NCBI RefSeq assembly: GCF_000473995.1
Contig: NC_022571.1
Coordinates: forward strand, 787,501 to 851,500
Length of the DNA: 64,000 bases
From: Clostridium saccharobutylicum DSM 13864
Lineage (GTDB): Bacteria > Bacillota > Clostridia > Clostridiales > Clostridiaceae
Direction of reading: 5' to 3'
In this document: piece by piece, positions 56,985-64,000 of the stretch
Numbering within the stretch: the stretch's first letter is position 1
Layout of the letters: the number at the start of each line of letters is the position of its first letter
Translations under genes and position numbers: made by a program
Notes under the pieces: model-generated
Told to the model about the DNA's origin: nothing
What the model saw: only the letters and a program-made list of their open reading frames with translations
Databases searched by the model: none

Positions 56985-57052
56985 CGTACAAAATGAGGGG
57001 TAAAAGGAAAATTACCTATATTATTTCTTTTTATTCCTTATTTTGTACGTTT
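56985..57052. other. Long imperfect hairpin in the nspC-spike cluster gap
   Basis: CGTACAAAATGAGGGGTAAA with its continuation AGGAAA is matched by TTTCTTTTTATTCCTTATTT, then TGTACG: 26-nt arms with about four mismatches. It is bordered by CGTAC/GTACG ends and resembles neither family A nor B. Confidence 0.5.
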
Positions 57053-57074
57053 AAAGGAAAAATGGTTAACATTT

Positions 57075-57209
57075 ATGTATAATTATGAGAAAATAGCAAC
57101 GTATAAAGATTATCTAAAAAGAAAAATAATATTTATGAAAAAGAAATTAATTAAAGGATTAAGTGTATTTTTAATTAAGGATAATTTTAGCTTTGATATA
57201 GAAAATTAG
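57075..57209 (+). CDS. Possible 44-residue small ORF
   Basis: ATG 57075 to TAG 57209 would encode a basic, aromatic peptide starting MYNYEKIATYKDYLKRK. The ribosome site is poor (AAAGGA is 16 nt away). It may be chance in AT-rich DNA; listed because it fills an otherwise empty gap. Confidence 0.15.
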   Translation: MYNYEKIATYKDYLKRKIIFMKKKLIKGLSVFLIKDNFSFDIEN

Positions 57210-57330
57210 TGTGCTAGGAATTTAAAAATAATGATGAATATAAATTGTTTATTAAAATAGACCAAGATTTTATAAGTCAACTCAAATAAGAGTTATTAAA
57301 AAACTAGTTTTATTTATAAAAAATTCAAAA

Positions 57331-57385
57331 AAGAGGCTGTCTTGAAATAGATATCAAATTTCTATTTTGAAACAGCCTATTTTAA
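57331..57385 (+). terminator. Terminator/insulator hairpin upstream of the spike cluster
   Basis: AGAGGCTGTCTTGAAATAGA and TCTATTTTGAAACAGCCT pair with small bulges, followed by ATTTTAAG. Shortly after it, at about 57417-57440, CTTGTTATTTTTTTAAATGT and GCTT are one arm of a family A element. Confidence 0.65.
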
Positions 57386-57504
57386 GTGTAAAAAATTTCT
57401 TGGTGAAGTAAATGAACTTGTTATTTTTTTAAATGTGCTTAAATTAAGAATAAGCTCAAAGATTAGAATTAATTTAGTGTAAAAGTGGAGGGAAGGATGT
57501 ATTT

Positions 57505-58947
57505 ATGAAAGATGATTTTATATCATATGAAAATTTAAGAATATCAACTTATGAAGTGAAATTTGTAAAAGAAATGCATATAGAAAATTGTTTGAACAAC
57601 CATGCTACTTTGAATCTTATATGTATTTTAGATGACGAAATGAAAGATAATTGTGTACAAGATACAGATCAAGAAACTCCAATAGAAGTGTTTTATGAAA
57701 AGGAAGAAGCACATTTCTCTTTATTTAATGGTGTTGTTACAAAAGTAAAGGTTAAGGTAATTAATTACGTTTATACATTATTTATAGAAGCTAAAAGTTT
57801 TGATTATAAAATGGATATTGAAAAGAAAAAAAGAGATTTTCAAAATATAAATATGAGTACTCATGAACTTATAGATGAGGTAATGAAATCATATCCTAAC
57901 GCTAACTATAATATAAACATTCCTAATGAACCAATTGGAGAATTTATACTTCAATATAATGAAACAGATTATGAATTTTTAAAGCGTATAGTATCTAGAT
58001 ATAATCAAACTCTTATAAGTGAAATGGAACTTAAAAACATTTATTTATATTTTGGAACTCCAGAAAAACATGTGGAGCTAAAAACACAAATAGTAAATTA
58101 TACAATCTCAAAAACAGTACATGAATATAATGATGTAAAAAATAATGATGTGTTTGATGTTTTGGAAACAGATTTTATTACTTATAAAATAAGGACTCAA
58201 GAAATATTGAATCTTGGAGAAAACTTTGATTTTAAAGGTAGACAATTTTATATTTATAAAGCGGTATATACAATGGAGGAAGGTAATTTAGAGAATATAT
58301 ATGAATTAAGAGCAAAAGGTGGTCTTAGATCAAAACGTTTATTTAATATGAACGTTATAGGAATATCGATTAATGGATCTATATTAGAAGTAAAGAGAGA
58401 TAGAGTAAAAGTTCAATTAGAAATCAACAGTGATACTGATGCGTCTATAGCATATTGGTTCCCATATTCTACAGTTGCAGCATCAAAAGATGGTGGAGGA
58501 TGGTATTGTATGCCTGAAGTTGGAGAAAGGATAAGATTATATTGTCCAACAAAGGATGAAAGTAAGGCATTTGTTATAAATGCAATAGATACTCATGAAG
58601 CGAAATCTGGAGGGGGGGCCAATGAAGATAGAATGTCTAATCCAGATAATAAATCTTTAAAGACAGATGCAGGTCAAGAAGTTAAATTCACACCCAATGG
58701 AGTATCGATAGAATGTAGCGGAGGACAAGCGGCCGTAAATTTAAATAAAGATGGAACTATAGAAATTACAGGGCAAAAGAATATAAATATTGCTTGTGCT
58801 CAGAATCTTTCACTAAAAGCAGGAAATGAAATGACAATTAGTGCACAAAAGAGTGTGGATATTTTGTGTGAATCAGGAAGCAACGTTATATTATCAGAAG
58901 CAGATGAAATATTAGTCAATGGAACTAGGGTTCAGAACAACGGATAA
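57505..58947 (+). CDS. VgrG/gp27-gp5-like spike protein, copy 1
   Basis: A 480-aa protein resembling the central spike of contractile injection machines. Residues about 1-270 look like late-control protein D / gp27 (a beta-rich hub, with FEFLKRIV-type YNETDYEFLKRIVSRYNQ). About 285-370 look like the gp5/VgrG OB fold (DRVKVQLEIN, AYWFPYSTVAASKDGGGWYC, PEVGERIRLYCPT). The rest, from a Gly-rich linker, is a repetitive beta-strand needle (FTPNGVSIECSGG, KDGTIEITGQKNINI, NLSLKAGNEMTISAQ). TGGAGGGAAGG precedes the start. It is probably secreted or mounted as a trimer. No sheath gene is nearby. Confidence 0.85.
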   Translation: MKDDFISYENLRISTYEVKFVKEMHIENCLNNHATLNLICILDDEMKDNCVQDTDQETPIEVFYEKEEAHFSLFNGVVTKVKVKVINYVYTLFIEAKSFDYKMDIEKKKRDFQNINMSTHELIDEVMKSYPNANYNINIPNEPIGEFILQYNETDYEFLKRIVSRYNQTLISEMELKNIYLYFGTPEKHVELKTQIVNYTISKTVHEYNDVKNNDVFDVLETDFITYKIRTQEILNLGENFDFKGRQFYIYKAVYTMEEGNLENIYELRAKGGLRSKRLFNMNVIGISINGSILEVKRDRVKVQLEINSDTDASIAYWFPYSTVAASKDGGGWYCMPEVGERIRLYCPTKDESKAFVINAIDTHEAKSGGGANEDRMSNPDNKSLKTDAGQEVKFTPNGVSIECSGGQAAVNLNKDGTIEITGQKNINIACAQNLSLKAGNEMTISAQKSVDILCESGSNVILSEADEILVNGTRVQNNG

Positions 58948-58966
58948 GAAGGAGGCATTAATTATT

Positions 58967-59581
58967 ATGAATATAGATGAAAAAATAGCAAAATTAAAAA
59001 TGCAGCAAAGGCTTGAAAAGGAAAATGAATTAAAAAAAGAGTCACAAAAAGAAGAGATCTCTTCTATAGAAGAAGAGATTACCCTTAAAGAAGTTATTGA
59101 ACAAATAAGTGAAGGGGCATTAAGGATAAATAATACTAACTTTAAATTTGTAAAAAAAGTGTTCTTAAATGGAAAGTTAGAAATACCAATGCCATTAGCA
59201 TATTTTGAAGAAAGAGTAAATACTGAGAAGAATACTACTTTAGTTAATGATAATAATGGTGTAAGTTTTACTTTAGCTTATGTAGATAAAGGTGTTCAAA
59301 AGCAAAGCTTTGCTAAGTTTAAAAAAGGTATGGAAAAAAACTTTAAAGATATAGATCTTTATTTAGAATGGATGGAAGAAGGGGAAGTAGGAGAGGGTGC
59401 TTCTAAAGTATCTTATGGAACATATAAGACGCCTACAGGAAAAGGTCAAATTTATAATCTCATATTCTACAGAGAGTATAAAGGAACTTTAATAATTGGA
59501 AATTATAATTGTTTTGAAAAAGATATAAAAACATGGGGGCTTTTAATAAAAGCAAGCATAATGCTTATGAAAGTAAGATAA
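58967..59581 (+). CDS. DcrB/DUF1795-like protein, possible spike-effector chaperone
   Basis: A 204-aa protein; the start is ATG 58967 behind AAGAAGGAGG. The first 50 residues are a charged helix (Lys/Glu/Gln). The rest (GALRINNTNFKFVKKVFLNG, LEIPMPLAYFEERVN, VSFTLAYVDKGVQKQSFAKF, GKGQIYNLIFYREYKGTLII) has the strand pattern of the DcrB/DUF1795 fold. In Gram-negative type VI systems such proteins (EagR) sit next to vgrG and load effectors. Fold assignment by eye is moderate; the chaperone role is inference from position between two spike genes. Confidence 0.6.
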   Translation: MNIDEKIAKLKMQQRLEKENELKKESQKEEISSIEEEITLKEVIEQISEGALRINNTNFKFVKKVFLNGKLEIPMPLAYFEERVNTEKNTTLVNDNNGVSFTLAYVDKGVQKQSFAKFKKGMEKNFKDIDLYLEWMEEGEVGEGASKVSYGTYKTPTGKGQIYNLIFYREYKGTLIIGNYNCFEKDIKTWGLLIKASIMLMKVR

Positions 59582-59594
59582 AGATAAGCTAAAT

Positions 59595-59702
59595 AAGGCA
59601 TATGAAAATAAATAACTAGTCCAAAATGTCATGATTATTTTTTATTGGGAAGTAAGGAGATTTGTCTCATAGCGGACTATTAGATTTTGGAAGGTGCCTT
59701 AA
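59595..59702. repeat. Family A element inside the spike operon
   Basis: AAGGCATATGAAAATAAATA at the left and AAGGTGCCTT at the right, with the inner block in reverse orientation (TTTGTCTCATAGCGGACTAT, then TAG). It ends directly before the ribosome site of the second spike gene, so this copy interrupts the operon. Confidence 0.7.
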
Positions 59703-59719
59703 AGGGAGGGAGTAAAAAA

Positions 59720-61162
59720 GTGGAAGGAAATCAAATTGGTGAAGCGATTAACTATGAGAAAGTCCGAGTTAATGGTTACAATTTAGAATCAATTAAAAGC
59801 TTGAAATTAGAAACTAATATAAATGAACATACTGTCTTAAATCTAACAGGCATTTTAAAAAACGAAGTTAAAGATAGTGATATTGCTTCAACGACTAATA
59901 ATAAAACTATAGAGGTTTATTATGTAGAAAATGAAAGTACAACATTATTTTATGGAATTGTTACTAACATAGAAATAAACGTAAAATTTGACGTATATAT
60001 GTTAAATATTGAAGCAAAAAGTATGTCATATTTAATGGATATACAATTAAAATCAAAATCTTTTCAAAACATATCAATGACAACTCATACTCTTATAAAG
60101 TCTATAATGCAAAATTATAGTGATTCTAACTATATTATTAATATACCTGATGAGGAAGTAGAAGAACTGCTTGTACAATACGAAGAAACAGACTGGGAGT
60201 TTTTAAAAAGGATAGCATCTAAATATAATCAAGGCTTATTTCCAGTTATGGAAGGTAAGAAAATACAATTTGTAGTGGCAGTACCAGAACAGTCTAAAGA
60301 ATTGAAATCAGAAAATGTTAATTATAAAATACGTAAAGATTTAGAACATTATGAATATATGCATCAAAATTATTTACCAGATGCAAGTGAAGTAGATTAC
60401 ATTACTTATGAGATGGAAAGCTATGTGGTATTAAAACTTGGAGATAATATACAATTTCAGGGACAAAATTTTTATGTATATCATGGAAGTTATGAAATAA
60501 AAGATGGTACTTTAATTAATAACTATAAATTAAGAATTAAAAATGGATTAAGACAGAAAAGAATATTTAATACAAAAGTTATCGGAAGTTCAATTGATGG
60601 GAAAATAATACAAGTTCAAAGTGACTTAGTGAGAATTCATCTAGAAATAGATGAAGTTCAAGATCAAGGAACAGCTTATTGGTTCAAGTTTTCTACTATG
60701 TCAGCATCAAGCGATGGTAGTGGATGGTATTGTATGCCAGAGATGGGGGATAGTGTGAAAGTATATTTTCCTACTAAAGATGAAGATGAAGCATTTGCAG
60801 TTAGTGCAGTAAGTGGATATGAACAAGGAGTAGGTGAATCAGAAGATAGAATGGGAAATCCAGATAATAAGTATTTGAGAACTACTCATGATAAGCAGGT
60901 AAAGCTTACACCTGATGGGATTTTTATTTCCTGTGACAGTGGACAGGCAGACATGAGTCTTACAAGTGATGGAACACTTAGTATTACAAGTCAAAATAAC
61001 ATAGATATTAATGCAGAACAAAACATTAAAATTGAAGCTCAAAAAAGTTTTTTAGTAAGTGCAAAACAAGGCATAAATTTTGCTTGTGACAAAGGTGGAG
61101 GCTTAGAATTTGATAATTCAGGAAATATAAAAGAAAAGGGCACAAAAGTTAATAACAATTAA
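59720..61162 (+). CDS. VgrG/gp27-gp5-like spike protein, copy 2
   Basis: A 480-aa paralogue of the protein at 57505, the same length and layout: gp27-like hub (YEETDWEFLKRIASKYNQG), OB fold (DLVRIHLEID, AYWFKFSTMSASSDGSGWYC, PEMGDSVKVYFPT) and beta-needle (LTPDGIFISCDSGQADMSL, SDGTLSITSQNNIDI). GTG 59720 follows AAAGGGAGGGAG; an upstream TTG overlaps the repeat and is rejected. Divergence is spread over the whole length, so it is an old duplication. It may trimerise alone or mix with copy 1. Confidence 0.85.
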   Translation: MEGNQIGEAINYEKVRVNGYNLESIKSLKLETNINEHTVLNLTGILKNEVKDSDIASTTNNKTIEVYYVENESTTLFYGIVTNIEINVKFDVYMLNIEAKSMSYLMDIQLKSKSFQNISMTTHTLIKSIMQNYSDSNYIINIPDEEVEELLVQYEETDWEFLKRIASKYNQGLFPVMEGKKIQFVVAVPEQSKELKSENVNYKIRKDLEHYEYMHQNYLPDASEVDYITYEMESYVVLKLGDNIQFQGQNFYVYHGSYEIKDGTLINNYKLRIKNGLRQKRIFNTKVIGSSIDGKIIQVQSDLVRIHLEIDEVQDQGTAYWFKFSTMSASSDGSGWYCMPEMGDSVKVYFPTKDEDEAFAVSAVSGYEQGVGESEDRMGNPDNKYLRTTHDKQVKLTPDGIFISCDSGQADMSLTSDGTLSITSQNNIDINAEQNIKIEAQKSFLVSAKQGINFACDKGGGLEFDNSGNIKEKGTKVNNN

Positions 61163-61227
61163 AAAATTATTTATTTGTGTGTACCTAAACCCAAAAGTAT
61201 AAGTCCTAATAAGAAAGAAGGGATTTT

Positions 61228-62331
61228 ATGAATAGAGAAGAGTCTTTAAAAGAGTTTAAAGAAAAAATAGTCAAAGCTTTAGGTGAAGAAAGTATAGAAA
61301 CTTTTGAAAAAAATTTTAAAGATAATGAAGAAAAAGTTAAAGGAATGTTAATAAACGGAATGAGAACCTTAATTAACAGAGCAAAGAACATTAAAGAGAA
61401 CAATAGTGAAAATAAAATAGCAGTTTTTCAATTTGAACTTCTTAGAATTAATATTTTAAACGAATCTTATAAGATATTAATTCATGGATATAATTCCTCT
61501 TGGTATTTGGATCCTAAGCCTATATATGAAGAAATAGATTTAAGTTTTTTATTTGAACCTTTTATTAAAGTTAAGGAAAAATTGATTAAAGAGAAAAGAA
61601 TTTATATGGGCAAAGTTAATAATTATGACATACAAAAAATGATATTTGAACTTGTAGTGAAATGTTATAAGAATATGTCAAAGACAATAAGGAATTGGTT
61701 TTGGAATTTAGATGAAGAGGAATGGATTAACGAAAGGGTAATAGAAGATTTTTATATAGTAAAGTGGAGTGAATATCAAGGAAGAAGTGAAACTCTCTTT
61801 GCTATGGACAATAGAGAAAAGAATATAAAAGAACTTTTAGAATTGAAAGAGCAGCCTGAAGAAAAATTACCTTTTGTATACACTGTCTGGAAAAACAGTA
61901 TTTTAGAAGATGGAGTTTTAGCAAAGCAAAACATGTTATTTATTAATTTTAAAGGCAGCAATCTTAAAGATATAGATTTTTCAGAATGTAACATAGTAAG
62001 AGGTCAGTTTAAGGATACAGAAGTAAAAAGATGTACACTTGTGAAATGCAATTTAATAGGGTCATCTTTTCAAAATTCTAAAATCGAAGATTCTGATTTT
62101 AGCAATGGAAATTGCACAGGTGTGGATTTTAGGCAAGCAGAACTTAGATATGTAAATTTTTCAAATTCAAATCTTAAAAAGTCTAATTTTATAAATGCAA
62201 AGTTTAAAAATGTATCTTTTGAAGGAGCAGATTTAGAAGATGCAGTATTTAGTGCTAAAGATATACCTTTTATTAATTTAACTTCAGAGCAGCTTCAAAC
62301 TATATATATAGATGGAGGCGAAGAAAGATGA
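61228..62331 (+). CDS. Pentapeptide-repeat protein with helical N-terminus
   Basis: A 367-aa protein. Residues 1 to about 230 are helical, charged and rich in Trp/Lys/Glu, with no recognised domain. From about 238 on it is a run of pentapeptide repeats of A(D/N)LXX/F pattern (FINFKGSNLKDIDFSECNIV, SSFQNSKIEDSDFSNG, VDFRQAELRYVNFSNSNLKK), which fold as a right-handed square beta-helix. GAAAGAAGGGATT precedes the ATG. Its stop overlaps the next gene by 4 bp. In this setting it could be an effector, a spike adaptor or a scaffold; no catalytic motif is visible. Confidence 0.8.
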   Translation: MNREESLKEFKEKIVKALGEESIETFEKNFKDNEEKVKGMLINGMRTLINRAKNIKENNSENKIAVFQFELLRINILNESYKILIHGYNSSWYLDPKPIYEEIDLSFLFEPFIKVKEKLIKEKRIYMGKVNNYDIQKMIFELVVKCYKNMSKTIRNWFWNLDEEEWINERVIEDFYIVKWSEYQGRSETLFAMDNREKNIKELLELKEQPEEKLPFVYTVWKNSILEDGVLAKQNMLFINFKGSNLKDIDFSECNIVRGQFKDTEVKRCTLVKCNLIGSSFQNSKIEDSDFSNGNCTGVDFRQAELRYVNFSNSNLKKSNFINAKFKNVSFEGADLEDAVFSAKDIPFINLTSEQLQTIYIDGGEER

Positions 62332-62849
62332 AATACTTTGTTTTAAAGCAAGATAGAAATTTAGAAAATGCAATTGAAATAGAAGGCTTTAATAACAGCC
62401 AAAAGATGACATTACTTAAGGCAGATGAAGATAAGTATAAAGATTCTACCAATGTACTCGTACATGGAAATGAAAATAGCATTTATCCAGATTTAATACA
62501 AGCACCAGTGCTTATAATTTCAGATGAGCTTCATAAACTTTTTAAATTATATGAAAACACTGTAGTTTATAAAATAGCAGTATTTTCAGATTTAAAAAGG
62601 AAGAAGCAGAAAGTATATAGATTAGTTCTTCCAGAATTATTAGATGCATTAAGTGATAAGTCTGTTTTCTTTAAAAATGGCTGGATAGATAAGATAGTAT
62701 TAGATGATGAGAAAATTGGTGACTACAATATATTTCAAATCAAAGCAGGAGTAGATTATTACTTTATAGTGTCTCTTGATGTAGTGGAAAGTATGCTTAA
62801 AAGAGGATTATTTGTAGGAATTAAATTTGAGGAAGTTGAGGTGATATAA
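62328..62849 (+). CDS. Imm11/DUF1629-like protein, possible immunity protein
   Basis: A 173-aa protein whose second half follows the pattern of the Imm11 (DUF1629) superfamily: PDLIQAPVLIISDELHKLFK, KKQKVYRLVLPELLDALSDK, then DYNIFQIKAGVDYYFIVSLD and VVESMLKRGLFVGIKFEEVE, where the closing VSLDVVESMLKRGLFGVKFE-like end is typical. Members occur beside polymorphic toxins. The gene starts inside the stop of the pentapeptide gene (ATGA), so the two are made together, and the PAAR-like gene follows 1 bp later. Immunity is inference; the assignment is by eye. Confidence 0.6.
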   Translation: MKYFVLKQDRNLENAIEIEGFNNSQKMTLLKADEDKYKDSTNVLVHGNENSIYPDLIQAPVLIISDELHKLFKLYENTVVYKIAVFSDLKRKKQKVYRLVLPELLDALSDKSVFFKNGWIDKIVLDDEKIGDYNIFQIKAGVDYYFIVSLDVVESMLKRGLFVGIKFEEVEVI

Positions 62850-62850
62850 G

Positions 62851-63624
62851 ATGGCAAGTGAAAATGAAGAAAAATATGGTGTTATAGCTGGAACAGCAAT
62901 AAATGAAGTTGAAAAAGGCGTAAAAGGTACAGTTAACTCAGTAAAGCAAATTGGGACCATGGCTCAGAGAGCCGGAGGTTTTGCACTTAGAGATGCTACA
63001 AATGAATGGAAATGGCTCAACTTATCACCAGAAGAAAAAGCAGCTGAGAAAGAAAAAGAAAAGCAAGCAGCAGAGGAGGCAAAAGCAGAAGCAGATAAAG
63101 CAGACGCAGATAAAGCAAAGGCAGAAGATGATGAAAAGGAAAGGATAAAAAATCTTGAAAAAAGCTATATAGTTCATACAGCAGCTATTACTTGTAGTTG
63201 TGCGCTTCATGAAAGTTATGTTGTAGTTCCAGAAGGCCATGGGGAATTTATACATGGAATTCCTCAGTTAAATATAGGAGATAGTAAGCCAGAAATAAAT
63301 ATAAGAAGTTTTGGAATATGTAAAAGTCCTCAAAATCCAAGTGTACAAGAAAATGCTAAAAAAATAGCAGATGAGGTTAAAAATAGACCTAAAGGCTTTA
63401 CGGAAAAAGTTATGGATTTCTTTTCAAAACCACCAGCTGAAGATGTGGGTAAAGATTTACTAGAACAATGTGTAGGAGAATGTACTCCAATAATAGCTAC
63501 AGAGTGGATAGATGGAAAAGAAGATGTTCTTGTTGATGGTAAACCTGCATTACTTGGAAAATGTAAACTTACATGTTTATATGGCGGAGAAATTAAATTA
63601 TATACAAGTGGACAAAGGGAATAA
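62851..63624 (+). CDS. PAAR-like DUF4280 spike-tip protein
   Basis: A 257-aa protein. After an N-terminal segment rich in Gly/Val, residues about 66-105 are an almost pure Ala/Lys/Glu/Asp coil. The C-terminal half is a DUF4280 PAAR-like domain (ITCSCALHESYVVVPEGHGE, LNIGDSKPEINIRSFGICKS, GECTPIIATEWIDGKED, ALLGKCKLTCLYGGEIKLYT), with several Cys/His that could hold a metal at the spike apex. It follows the Imm11-like gene by 1 bp. A cone on the VgrG needle is the expected role. Confidence 0.85.
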   Translation: MASENEEKYGVIAGTAINEVEKGVKGTVNSVKQIGTMAQRAGGFALRDATNEWKWLNLSPEEKAAEKEKEKQAAEEAKAEADKADADKAKAEDDEKERIKNLEKSYIVHTAAITCSCALHESYVVVPEGHGEFIHGIPQLNIGDSKPEINIRSFGICKSPQNPSVQENAKKIADEVKNRPKGFTEKVMDFFSKPPAEDVGKDLLEQCVGECTPIIATEWIDGKEDVLVDGKPALLGKCKLTCLYGGEIKLYTSGQRE

Positions 63625-63665
63625 AAATCTAATTAGAATTATAAATGAAAAGGAGGTATTATAGA

Positions 63666-64000
63666 ATGCTGACATATAAAAGTCTAAAAATAGAGATACC
63701 TTATGATGCAGTTCAAATTGAAGATATAGATATATTACAACCTATAAATGATCATGCATATTTAAAGATTAAACTTTTGATAGAAGAAGGAAAAATAATA
63801 GAATATATAAATAAAAATGTTAGCGAAGAAAAAGTGACTGTATCTAGAATTGAAGATAACGGTGAAGAAACTAAATTATTTGTAGGAAAGATAAATAAAG
63901 TTTTTATGTCATATGAAGGCAGCGTTCAAATTATGGAACTAGAAGCTGTTTCATATACAAAAGATTTTGATATTAAGAAAAATAGCAGAACTTTTTGTAA
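63666..64000 (+). CDS. Third VgrG/late-control-D-like protein, 3' end beyond window
   Basis: The first 111 codons are visible (MLTYKSLKIEIPYDAVQIED, DILQPINDHAYLKIKLLIEE, KLFVGKINKVFMSYEGSVQI, LEAVSYTKDFDIKKNSRTFC). They align in layout with the N-terminal hub of the two spike proteins upstream (a SYxxLKI start, INDHAxLxIxxxI, GxIxxVxxxYEGxVxxxELEAVSYTxDxDI). AAAAGGAGGTATTAT precedes the ATG. It is more divergent than copies 1 and 2 are from each other, so it is probably a different class of hub or baseplate protein. It is cut by the window end. Confidence 0.75.
   Translation, partial: MLTYKSLKIEIPYDAVQIEDIDILQPINDHAYLKIKLLIEEGKIIEYINKNVSEEKVTVSRIEDNGEETKLFVGKINKVFMSYEGSVQIMELEAVSYTKDFDIKKNSRTFC

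Noticed and set aside
63025..63255. 76-codon Phe/Cys-rich frame on the minus strand
   Set aside because: It is the antisense of the Ala/Lys/Glu coil of the PAAR-like protein.
57505..64000. Ordinary prophage tail module
   Set aside because: No capsid, terminase, tape-measure, lysis or integrase genes in view, and paired VgrG-like, DcrB-like, Imm11-like and DUF4280 genes fit a secretion spike better. It cannot be fully excluded without the sequence to the right.

Overview
The window comes from a low-GC, AT-rich Firmicute. Codon use, strong GGAGG ribosome sites, the [FeFe]-hydrogenase maturase HydG, and the split two-component/sugar-binding genes all point to a saccharolytic, hydrogen-producing Clostridium sensu stricto (C. 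beijerinckii / C. saccharobutylicum / C. butyricum type). The species cannot be fixed from sequence reading alone. No rRNA, tRNA, CRISPR array, insertion sequence or integrase was seen.

Layout. 0.1-4 kb: thiamin genes thiD-thiC-thiM-thiE. 4-9 kb: a membrane diguanylate cyclase, a RecQ helicase and a PHP phosphoesterase. 9.4-13 kb (minus strand): a polar amino-acid ABC importer with two very similar binding proteins. 13.6-26.3 kb: a sugar-uptake block with an aldose 1-epimerase, a YesN-type regulator, a membrane-anchored sugar sensor (XylFII-like), a YtfQ/YtfR/YtfT/YjfF-type ABC importer, a YesM/LytS-type kinase and a GPH symporter. 27-40 kb: a HAD phosphatase and the L-arabinose/pentose regulon (araA, araR, araD, small transaldolase, transketolase, a ribulokinase-type FGGY kinase and a sugar/H+ symporter). 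40.5-50 kb: a TM1266-type regulator with hydG, an orphan sugar-binding protein, beta-carbonic anhydrase, a Met/Asn-rich protein, a FIST sensor paired with a soluble chemoreceptor-like protein, and small proteins. 50.6-56.8 kb: a polyamine cluster holding both the SpeD/SpeE route and the carboxyspermidine route. 57.5 kb to the end: a cluster encoding the spike of a contractile-injection-like apparatus (VgrG-like, DcrB-like, VgrG-like, pentapeptide-repeat protein, Imm11/DUF1629-like, PAAR-like DUF4280, and a third VgrG-like gene cut by the window edge), with no sheath or tube gene in view.

The arabinose genes are tied together by TGTACGTACA-type palindromes in front of galM, the ABC importer, araA, araR, araD and the kinase. 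The galM and araA promoters have the same architecture down to the base spacing. Metabolically, the importers bring in the sugar, the epimerase equilibrates anomers, AraA/kinase/AraD convert arabinose to xylulose-5-P, and transaldolase plus transketolase feed it to glycolysis.

The most unusual features are outside the ordinary genes. One is the sheath-less spike/chaperone/immunity-like cluster at the right end. Another is two families of intergenic inverted repeats. Family A (arms containing AATAACAAGTCC) has about a dozen full or partial copies, mostly at gene 3' ends, and two copies supply the last codons of a gene. Family B comprises about 200-250 bp hairpins whose stems differ between copies yet stay self-complementary within each copy. 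A putative attenuated leader before TM1266-hydG is also of interest.
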